Source of the DNA: CAYLLN01 sp036496265 | GTDB lineage: Bacteria > Planctomycetota > Planctomycetia > Pirellulales > Pirellulaceae | Assembly (NCBI GenBank): GCA_036496265.1 | Contig: DASXLL010000239.1 | Location: forward strand, 1-23,348 | Length of the DNA stretch: 23,348 bases | Direction of reading: 5' to 3' | Part shown: piece by piece, positions 1 to 5,615 of the stretch | How the letters are laid out: each line of letters starts with the position of its first letter | Numbering within the stretch: position 1 is the stretch's first letter | Position numbers and translations under genes: made by a program | The notes under the pieces: model-generated | Databases searched by the model: none | The model's input: only the letters and a program-made list of their open reading frames with translations | What the model was told of the DNA's origin: nothing

Positions 1-404
1 CACGCCAGGTTGTAATGCACAATCGCCTGCGAAGCGTCGGCTTCGAGCGCTTCTTCGAGTGATTGAATCGCCAAATCCAATCGCCTGCACCGCTTGAAGC
101 ACCAGCCCAGCGATAGCCGGATGTGGACATTCTGCGGCTCAATCTCGGCCGCTTCGCGCAAGAGCGGCACGGCGTCGAGGAAATTCTCCATCGCCCGCAA
201 TGCCTGGCCGCGAAGAAACAGAACGTGAGCTTTGTGGCCGCCCGGATTATCGATCCGATCGAGCGTTTTGATCACGCGGCGGGCCAGTTGATCGCGAGTG
301 ATCGGCTGGCAAGGCATCTTGTCGCCAAACACCGTGATCAGGTCGAGATAGCCTTCGGCTTCCCGAAGAATCTGCTGCCGGCGGATGCGAATGGGCTCGA
401 TCAT
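1..404 (-). CDS. TPR-repeat protein, C-terminal part outside the window
   Basis: The minus strand is open from the ATG at 402-404 to the window edge, giving 134 whole codons. The product begins MIEPIRIRRQQ. From about residue 59 it shows tetratricopeptide repeats: one helix pair around AHVLFLRGQALRAMENFLDA, a second around LSLGWCFKRCRRLDLAIQSL, and the start of a third at AIVHYNLAW. The spacing of small and aromatic residues (G/A-x-x-x, Y/F, A-I, L-E-A) fits the 34-residue TPR pattern. TPR proteins are protein-interaction scaffolds, and no catalytic domain is visible, so no specific role can be given. A GTG lies seven codons upstream in frame; ATG is preferred, and no strong ribosome binding site helps the choice. 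It lies downstream of efp on the same strand but is separated from it by 309 bases with a large hairpin, so co-transcription is uncertain. Confidence 0.75.
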   Translation of the reverse strand, partial: MIEPIRIRRQQILREAEGYLDLITVFGDKMPCQPITRDQLARRVIKTLDRIDNPGGHKAHVLFLRGQALRAMENFLDAVPLLREAAEIEPQNVHIRLSLGWCFKRCRRLDLAIQSLEEALEADASQAIVHYNLA

Positions 405-572
405 AATCGTGCTTACGGCCGTCACAGCATGGATCAAACAAATAATCCCGACTACATCAATTCTAGTCGCCCTGACAAAAGTGCCAAATCGGGGGTGAAC
501 AAATCCGCGCGGATTTTGCCAATTTTAACCGCTGCGAGCAGCAACAATCCGAACGCGCAAAGATTAAGGCCC

Positions 573-707
573 ACAGCAAAGCACCAAATCACAAGCACCA
601 AATCACAAACAAATTTCAAGCCACAATGACCGAATGCCGGATAGCTTTCCTGCTTGGATTTCGTCATTTGTGCTTGTTTGTGATTTGTTGCTTGGTGCTT
701 GTAATTT
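573..707. repeat. Intergenic word-repeat hairpin (AAATCACAAAC type)
   Basis: This lies in the 309-base gap between efp and the TPR gene. The left arm (about 577-632) repeats the words AAGCACCAAATCACAA and CAAATCACAAACAA. The right arm (about 651-707) carries their reverse complements. A perfect 14-bp pair is seen: CAAATCACAAACAA at 599-612 against TTGTTTGTGATTTG at 674-687. The rest pairs imperfectly. A long transcript hairpin could end the efp transcript, but there is no clean T-tract, so this is an inference. The remainder of the gap (405-572) shows no gene. Confidence 0.7.
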
Positions 708-713
708 CGACCG

Positions 714-1283
714 CTAGGTGGACACCCGTTCGATATACTCCCCCGTCCGCGTGTCGATCTTGATCACGTTGCCCATCTGAATAAACAGCGGGGCAAGCAC
801 TTCCGCCCCAGTTTCAACCTTCACCGGCTTGGTCACGTTCGTCGCTGTGTCGCCGCGGGCACCGGGCTCACAGTATTCCACCTTGAGCGCGACATGCGCC
901 GGCGGCGTCATGCTGATGGGCTGGCCGTTGTACAGCAAAACAGAGACGGGCGTCCCTTCCTTCAGAAACTTCCAGGTATCTTCCAAATTATCCTTCGACA
1001 GCTCGTATTGATCAAACGTGGCCGAATTCATGAAGAAGAACGTCTCCTGCTGCGCATACAAATACTGGCAGGGCACTTCCTCGACATCCGCCGATTCCAG
1101 CTCATCGCCGCCGCGAAACACCCGCTTCAGCGTCGTCCCGCGGATCAAGTTCTTCAGCGTGCATTCATAGAGCGCGTTGCCCTTGCCCGGCTTACGGAAA
1201 TTCATTTCCGCCATCAGATACGGCTCACCGTCGATCACGACCTTCAATCCCTTCCTAAAATCACCCGACCTGTACGTTGCCAC
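714..1283 (-). CDS. efp: Elongation factor P
   Basis: EF-P binds the ribosome between the P and E sites and relieves stalling at consecutive prolines. The 189-residue product has the full family length and three-domain layout: an N-terminal KOW-like domain (about 1-62), a central OB domain (about 66-125) and a C-terminal OB domain (about 130-187). The start MATYRSGDFRKGLKV and the loop RKPGKGNA match bacterial EF-P. Lys34 in PGKGNA is at the position that carries (R)-beta-lysine in Escherichia coli EF-P. The C-terminal motif KIDTRTGEYIERV is also typical. Translation starts at a GTG (1281-1283), which agrees with the family N-terminus; a GGGA lies about ten bases upstream. The gene diverges from epmB with only 47 bases between starts, which supports lysine modification of this EF-P. 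EpmA, the ligase, is not in the window. Confidence 0.97.
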   Translation of the reverse strand: MATYRSGDFRKGLKVVIDGEPYLMAEMNFRKPGKGNALYECTLKNLIRGTTLKRVFRGGDELESADVEEVPCQYLYAQQETFFFMNSATFDQYELSKDNLEDTWKFLKEGTPVSVLLYNGQPISMTPPAHVALKVEYCEPGARGDTATNVTKPVKVETGAEVLAPLFIQMGNVIKIDTRTGEYIERVST

Positions 1284-1330
1284 GGCGTTGGTCCCTACTT
1301 CAATTGGTTTGCGAGCATTAAGTTGACTCT
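1284..1330. promoter_or_regulatory. Short divergent control region between efp and epmB
   Basis: Only 47 bases separate the GTG start of efp from the ATG of epmB. Any promoters for the two genes must sit here or overlap the 5' coding ends. I see no convincing -35/-10 pair by eye. The call rests on gene orientation, not on a recognised motif. Confidence 0.4.
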
Positions 1331-2437
1331 ATGGGAATTGTAGCTTTCGACCGCAAATCTGTCGGGGGGAGTTCCGCAACCGTAGGTCCCGCCGGCCCGG
1401 CGGGACCTCTTTCGAGCGAGGCCGATTGCGCCAATCTAGGTCCCGTCCGGCGGCCGGGACCTACAACGTGGCATGACGACCTAAAATATGCCATTCGCGA
1501 CCCCTACCAACTGGTTACGGCGCTTGAACTTCCCACAGAATTCATAGAACCGGCCCGCCAGGCAGCCGAGACGTTTCCATTGTTCGCACCCTGGCCTTAT
1601 GTCGTCCGAATGCGCAAAGGCGATCCGTCTGACCCGCTGCTCCGGCAGGTTCTTCCGCTAGCGGATGAACTCGACAATACTCCCGGCTTTAGTTCCGATG
1701 CCGTGGGCGACTCGGAAGCTCTGCTCACGCCAGGGCTGCTGCAGAAATATCACGGCCGCGCCCTCCTGATTACGACGGGTGCCTGCGCCATTCATTGCCG
1801 CTATTGTTTCCGCCGAGAATATCCATATTCCGAGTCGCCCAAATCCGCGGCCGACTGGCGGCCGGCCCTCGATCGCATCGCGGCTGACAGTTCGATCGAC
1901 GAAGTCATTCTTTCCGGCGGCGACCCGCTCACACTCTCCGACAATCACCTGGCCGAACTCGCCGGCCGGATCGCTAGAATCCCTCACGTTCAGCGGCTTC
2001 GCATCCACACTCGCCTGCCCATCGTCATCCCATCGCGCGTCACGAGCGAATTGATCGACTGGCTGCGCAGCACGCGTCTCACGGCCATCGTCGTTATTCA
2101 TGCTAATCACGCCAACGAACTCGACGACGCCACTTCCGCCGCGATTGGGAAGCTAATCGACTCCGGCATCCCGCTGCTCAATCAAACGGTCCTTCTCCGC
2201 GGAATTAACGACCACGCGGAGGCTCTCATCAATCTCTCCCGCAGCCTCATCAATCTGCGCGTCATTCCTTATTATCTGCACCAACTCGATCGCGTCCGCG
2301 GCGCGGCTCACTTCGAAGTTCCCATCGCTCGCGGCCTCGAACTGATCGCCGCCATGCGCAAAGTTCTCCCGGGCTACGCCGTCCCGCGGTATGTGCAAGA
2401 AATCGCCGGCCGTCGGCACAAAGAGCTTCTCGCGTAG
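1331..2437 (+). CDS. epmB: EF-P-modifying lysine 2,3-aminomutase-like radical SAM enzyme EpmB
   Basis: EpmB converts (S)-lysine to (R)-beta-lysine, which EpmA ligates to EF-P. The 368-residue product has the radical SAM cluster motif C152-x3-C156-x2-C159 in GACAIHCRYCFRREYPY and the SAM-site motif SGGDPLTL. The KamA/EpmB C-terminus is present as PGYAVPRYVQEIAGRRHK. K364 in that stretch aligns by position with the PLP-binding lysine of E. coli EpmB (GGEPSK). Similarity to EpmB starts near W47 (WHDDLKYAIRDPYQL). The first 46 residues are unusual and encode two DNA palindromes. An in-frame TAA at 1319-1321 and the absence of any other ATG, GTG or TTG before W47 make ATG 1331 the only start. No clear ribosome binding site is seen. 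It converges with the LOR/SDH gene, 46 bases away. A general lysine 2,3-aminomutase is a less likely alternative, given the efp neighbour and short C-terminus. Confidence 0.9.
   Translation: MGIVAFDRKSVGGSSATVGPAGPAGPLSSEADCANLGPVRRPGPTTWHDDLKYAIRDPYQLVTALELPTEFIEPARQAAETFPLFAPWPYVVRMRKGDPSDPLLRQVLPLADELDNTPGFSSDAVGDSEALLTPGLLQKYHGRALLITTGACAIHCRYCFRREYPYSESPKSAADWRPALDRIAADSSIDEVILSGGDPLTLSDNHLAELAGRIARIPHVQRLRIHTRLPIVIPSRVTSELIDWLRSTRLTAIVVIHANHANELDDATSAAIGKLIDSGIPLLNQTVLLRGINDHAEALINLSRSLINLRVIPYYLHQLDRVRGAAHFEVPIARGLELIAAMRKVLPGYAVPRYVQEIAGRRHKELLA
1384..1463. repeat. Pair of GC-rich REP-like palindromes inside the epmB reading frame
   Basis: Palindrome 1 (1384-1408) has 12-bp perfect arms, AGGTCCCGCCGG and CCGGCGGGACCT, around one base. 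Palindrome 2 (1437-1463) has 13-bp arms starting TAGGTCCCG and ending CGGGACCTA, with one mismatch. They share the AGGTCCCG core, are 28 bases apart and resemble an intergenic REP-like doublet. They are translated as VGPAGPAGPL and LGPVRRPGPT in the N-terminal extension of EpmB. Confidence 0.85.
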
Positions 2438-2483
2438 GGTCGGCTATGCCCACCTGCGTTCAGCGAGCCTTTGCCATCAACGA

Positions 2484-3743
2484 CTAGGACTTCTCCAATC
2501 TCTCGACATCACTCACCAGCGCCCGGAAAAACGGCTCAACATCGGTCACCAGGCCGACGGTTTGAAAACTGCCGCGGTCGGCGAGTTTGATGACCGTGCT
2601 CGGATTGATATCAACACATACGACCTTCACCCATGCCGGCAGCAAGTTCCCAACGGCAATCGAATGCAGCGTCGTGGCGACCATCAGGCAAAATGTCACG
2701 TCGCGGATTTTCTCGCGCATCTGAGCCTGGGCAACGAGCGTGTCGGTGATCACTTCCGGCAGCGGACCGTCGTCGCGAATGCTGCCGGCGAGCAGATAAT
2801 CGATGTTGTTCTTCACACACTCGTACATAATCCCGCTTTTCAGCTCGCCGCTCTCGACGGCTTGCCGAATACCTCCAACGCGGCGAATGCGATTGATCGC
2901 CCGTAAATGGTGCTCGTGCCCGGCTTCCAAAATGTCGCCGCTATCCAGCCGCACACCGAGACTCGTGCCAAAAATGGCGTGCTCGATATCGTGCGTCGCC
3001 AACGCGTTGCCTGCGAACAATCGGTGGATATAGCCCCGACGAATGAGGCTCGAGACGTGCTCGACGCTCCCGGTATGCACAATCGCCGGCCCACCGACAA
3101 GCAGTGCTTTGCCGCCTTCTCGTTTAGCCCGAATCAGCTCGAGCGCTACCTGGCGAATGGCGACGCCTTTCGGTTTCTCCGTCGAAACCGGGCTGTTCAT
3201 GAACTCAAAGCCGTGCGTCTCGGCCTCACGCCCTTCTGGCAGCACGCGCACGCCAGCGTGTCCGACGACATATTGCTCGCCAACCTTTACATCGGTCATC
3301 GCCCGACAAATGGCGCTTCCCGCCGCCGCATCGACGAGCACCCCGCAGTCCATTTCCTGGTTTTGCACCTCAATCCACCGACCGCCGACGCGAATTTCGG
3401 TCCGCTGATTCGTCGTGCTGTAAAATCCCTCCGGAAATGCCCCCGCAATATCAGCCGCGACCAGCCGGGCGTCCTGTGTATTCACCGGTGTCGCGCCGTG
3501 ATCGGCAATTTCGGCCAGAATTGCCTGTAGCCGCTGTTCCGTCGCCGCGCGGACCTCAATCAAGGCATAGCTCGGATCGCTGCGATGATGCCCAATGGAG
3601 ATTTTTTCGATCCGAAACTCGCCGCCCGCGGCGGTAATCAAATCCAATACCTTCGGCAGCAGCAGGCTATCGATGACATGCCCCGCCAACTCGACGCGTT
3701 CGACAAACGGGAAGTTTCTTGGTGGTGATTTGGCCGTGGGCAT
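2484..3743 (-). CDS. LOR/SDH-domain protein (TIGR00300-like), probable ornithine cyclodeaminase
   Basis: The 419-residue product matches, by eye, the TIGR00300 / LOR-SDH conserved-region family. Relatives include an archaeal NAD-dependent ornithine cyclodeaminase (ornithine to proline plus ammonia) and the C-terminal part of cyanobacterial AgrE/ArgZ. Recognisable segments are FVERVELAGHVIDSLLLPKV near the N-terminus, EGFYSTTNQRTEIRVGGRWI, the block MDCGVLVDAAAGSAICRAM, GGPAIVHTGSVEHVSSLIR, FAGNALATHDIEHAIFGTSL and a Rossmann-like end with CVDINPSTVIKLADRGS. No arginine dihydrolase domain is fused. Upstream of the ATG is AAAGGA at suitable spacing, supporting this start. No ornithine or proline genes are nearby, so the substrate is inferred from family only. 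It sits convergent with epmB and divergent from the next gene across a long hairpin region. Confidence 0.75.
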   Translation of the reverse strand: MPTAKSPPRNFPFVERVELAGHVIDSLLLPKVLDLITAAGGEFRIEKISIGHHRSDPSYALIEVRAATEQRLQAILAEIADHGATPVNTQDARLVAADIAGAFPEGFYSTTNQRTEIRVGGRWIEVQNQEMDCGVLVDAAAGSAICRAMTDVKVGEQYVVGHAGVRVLPEGREAETHGFEFMNSPVSTEKPKGVAIRQVALELIRAKREGGKALLVGGPAIVHTGSVEHVSSLIRRGYIHRLFAGNALATHDIEHAIFGTSLGVRLDSGDILEAGHEHHLRAINRIRRVGGIRQAVESGELKSGIMYECVKNNIDYLLAGSIRDDGPLPEVITDTLVAQAQMREKIRDVTFCLMVATTLHSIAVGNLLPAWVKVVCVDINPSTVIKLADRGSFQTVGLVTDVEPFFRALVSDVERLEKS

Positions 3744-3779
3744 TTTGATTTCCTTTGGCGCTCATTGAGCGCATAGGCG

Positions 3780-3936
3780 GAGGAGCAGGAGCAAGATGAC
3801 GAGTAAGATTATGACGAGGATGATGAGTACGAGCAGGAGCAAGATTAGGACCAAACGGTCTTGCTCTTGCTCTTACTCCTGCTCTTAATCCCATTCCTAA
3901 TCTTACTCCTTCTCTTAATCTTGCTCCTCTGGCTTG
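3780..3936. repeat. Intergenic hexamer-word hairpin (GAGCAAGA type)
   Basis: The left arm (about 3780-3852) is purine-rich, made of words such as GAGCAGGAGCAAGAT and GAGTAAGATTA. The right arm (about 3857-3936) is the pyrimidine-rich complement (TTGCTCTTGCTCTTACTCC, CTTAATC). The apex is the AAAC at 3853-3856, flanked by GGACC and GGTC. The arms pair imperfectly over about 70 bases. It fills the gap between two divergent genes and so may overlap both 5' untranslated regions. No gene is seen in 3744-4035. Confidence 0.75.
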
Positions 3937-4035
3937 CCGGCTCGTCCGGCCAACTGTGCGCCCCATGCGGACGCCAGTATATTGCCTATATCTCTCTAAT
4001 CTCTGACTTCTAACATTTGACTGTTGCTCTTTCCC

Positions 4036-5487
4036 ATGCCCGACTCCGGAAAAGACCGCTGGAATTCGCTCCTCGAAACGCTCGGCGTGCCCGCCGGCGA
4101 ATCTGCACCGCCGCCACCATCCGCGGTACCGGCCGAAGAAACAGCCGCCGCGCCGGTGAAGCAACCCATCTCGATGCTGCGGCCCGAAAAATCGAAAGCC
4201 GCTGCCAAGCCGAAATCGGCCAAGCCAGCACCCAAAACGCCGAGCTATTGGTCGCGCATTGCTGGTGCTCTGGGCCTGGAATCCGCGGCCGAGCCCGAGT
4301 CGGCCGTGGAACCGTCGCAACAGCCGGTTCACGAAGAACCCGGCGCGGAAACGGCCAAGCCCTCGTTCGCACGACACGAAGAGCCGCGACCAGCGCGAGC
4401 GCCGCGGGAAGAGGAATCGCCGCGGCGCGGTTTCGAGCGCCCCCGCCGAGAGGAATCGCGCCGGGAGGAACATCGTCCCCGCAAAGAACGCGAAGAGCCG
4501 GAGACGACCGGGCAGCAGTCGCTGAACGAGATGTTCGGCAAGAAGCCAGCCGACGTGAACGTATTCGGTCTAGGTGTCCGCGACGAGGACGGCGAAACTC
4601 GCACCGACGTGCCCGCAGAGCTTCCCCGATCAAAGGACGACAGCGGCGCGGTGCTCGATTACGACCGTCCCGCAGGGGCGGACCTCTCGTTTGAGCAATC
4701 GGCGGCCGGCAAGCGCGGTTTCGGGGCTGAAGAAAGCGAGGAGCGCGACGGCCATCGTCGCCGGCGCCGGCGCGGGCGTGGTCGCGGGCGGGGTCGTGGC
4801 GGCGAGCAATCGGCGCATTCCGCTGAGCGGCATGAATCGGACATCGAACCGGCCGGCGAAGACGCCGACTTCGATATCGACCGCGACGAAGAATTGGAAA
4901 TCGACGCTGAGTTGAGCGATCAACCAGCCAGCCGCGAGCGCGGGCCGCGCGGCGCGGACGAGCCGCGAAGTTTTGAGGCTGATGATTATGCGCCGCGCAG
5001 CGAGCGTCCGTCCCGGCGCCGCGAAGAACGAGGCGGAAGCGGTCGCGACGAGGACCGCCGTGGCGGCCGATCGCGTCGCGAGCGAAGCGAGCGCGGGGCG
5101 GCGAGTGAGCGCGGGGCGGCGAGTGAGCGCGGGGCGGCGGGCGAGCGCGGGGCGGCGGGCGAGCGAGCGCCGTCGGGCGAGCGCGGTCCGGCGGGCAAGC
5201 GCGCGGAATATCCCAGAAGCGATGAACGCGGCGATTTGCGTCCACCGCGCAAGACGCGCCACGCGGGCAAGCCAGTGCCCGAGACGGACGATGAACCGGA
5301 CGAAGACCTGCAGGCGGTGGGCATGGATGACGACGATTCGGGTGACGGCGGCTCGCCGACGCATCGGAAAATTCCGACCTGGGACGAAGCCGTCAACTTG
5401 CTGATCGACGCCAACATGGCCGCGCGAGCCAACAGTCCCGATCGCGGCGACCGTGGGCGGGGACGCGGGCGGGGACGAGGCAGGTAA
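4036..5487 (+). CDS. Arg/Glu-rich intrinsically disordered protein with RG-rich C-terminus
   Basis: I do not recognise a named family. The ATG at 4036 (MPDSGKDRWNSLLETLGV) is preferred over an in-frame TTG at 4024, giving 483 residues. A short amphipathic N-terminal segment is followed by a long low-complexity region. This contains a Pro/Ala/Lys stretch with PPPP near residue 28, Arg/Glu blocks, and a basic run HRRRRRRGRGRGRGRGG near residue 240. Next come an acidic stretch (DADFDIDRDEELEIDAEL) and hexapeptide repeats of the type SERGAA. The C-terminus has an ordered-looking segment, IPTWDEAVNLLIDANMAAR, followed by RGDRGRGRGRGRGR. RG-rich tails often bind RNA, so an RNA-associated role is a reasonable guess only. 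Composition is extreme, but the frame is open throughout and codons look native. Confidence 0.8.
   Translation: MPDSGKDRWNSLLETLGVPAGESAPPPPSAVPAEETAAAPVKQPISMLRPEKSKAAAKPKSAKPAPKTPSYWSRIAGALGLESAAEPESAVEPSQQPVHEEPGAETAKPSFARHEEPRPARAPREEESPRRGFERPRREESRREEHRPRKEREEPETTGQQSLNEMFGKKPADVNVFGLGVRDEDGETRTDVPAELPRSKDDSGAVLDYDRPAGADLSFEQSAAGKRGFGAEESEERDGHRRRRRRGRGRGRGRGGEQSAHSAERHESDIEPAGEDADFDIDRDEELEIDAELSDQPASRERGPRGADEPRSFEADDYAPRSERPSRRREERGGSGRDEDRRGGRSRRERSERGAASERGAASERGAAGERGAAGERAPSGERGPAGKRAEYPRSDERGDLRPPRKTRHAGKPVPETDDEPDEDLQAVGMDDDDSGDGGSPTHRKIPTWDEAVNLLIDANMAARANSPDRGDRGRGRGRGRGR
5091..5198 (+). repeat. Six 18-bp tandem repeats in the disordered-protein gene
   Basis: Units begin at 5091, 5109, 5127, 5145, 5163 and 5181. 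The first two are identical (GCGCGGGGCGGCGAGTGA); the next two are also identical to each other and differ from the first pair by two bases. The last two are more diverged. Each encodes one six-residue unit such as ERGAAS or ERGAAG. Copy number probably varies between strains by slippage. Confidence 0.9.
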
Positions 5488-5607
5488 ATCACAAATCACA
5501 AGCTCCAAATCGCAAACAATGACCAAGCACCAATGACCAATGGGGGCGAATTTGGCTCATGGCAAATTGGAGTTTGTTTGTGATTTGATGCTTGGTTCTT
5601 GGTCATT
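5488..5607. repeat. Word-repeat hairpin before the decarboxylase gene
   Basis: Left-arm words (AAATCACAA, CCAAATCGCAAACAA, AATGACCAAG at 5518-5527) pair with the right arm (TTGTTTGTGATTTG at 5574-5587 and CTTGGTCATT at 5598-5607). The 14-mer TTGTTTGTGATTTG is identical to the right arm of the hairpin at 573-707. The structure ends eight bases before the preferred ATG of the next gene and could affect its translation or end the upstream transcript. It overlaps an in-frame TTG at 5592, which argues against that earlier start. Confidence 0.7.
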
Positions 5608-5615
5608 CCTCTCTG

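Noticed and set aside
123..629. 168-codon plus-strand frame over the TPR gene and hairpin
   Set aside because: It lies opposite the TPR coding frame and runs into the word-repeat hairpin; the minus-strand TPR pattern explains the DNA better.
4010..5245. 411-codon minus-strand frame opposite the disordered protein
   Set aside because: It is an Arg/Pro/Ala-rich mirror of a GC-rich repetitive gene; the plus strand has the conserved-looking ends, a sensible start and an RG tail.
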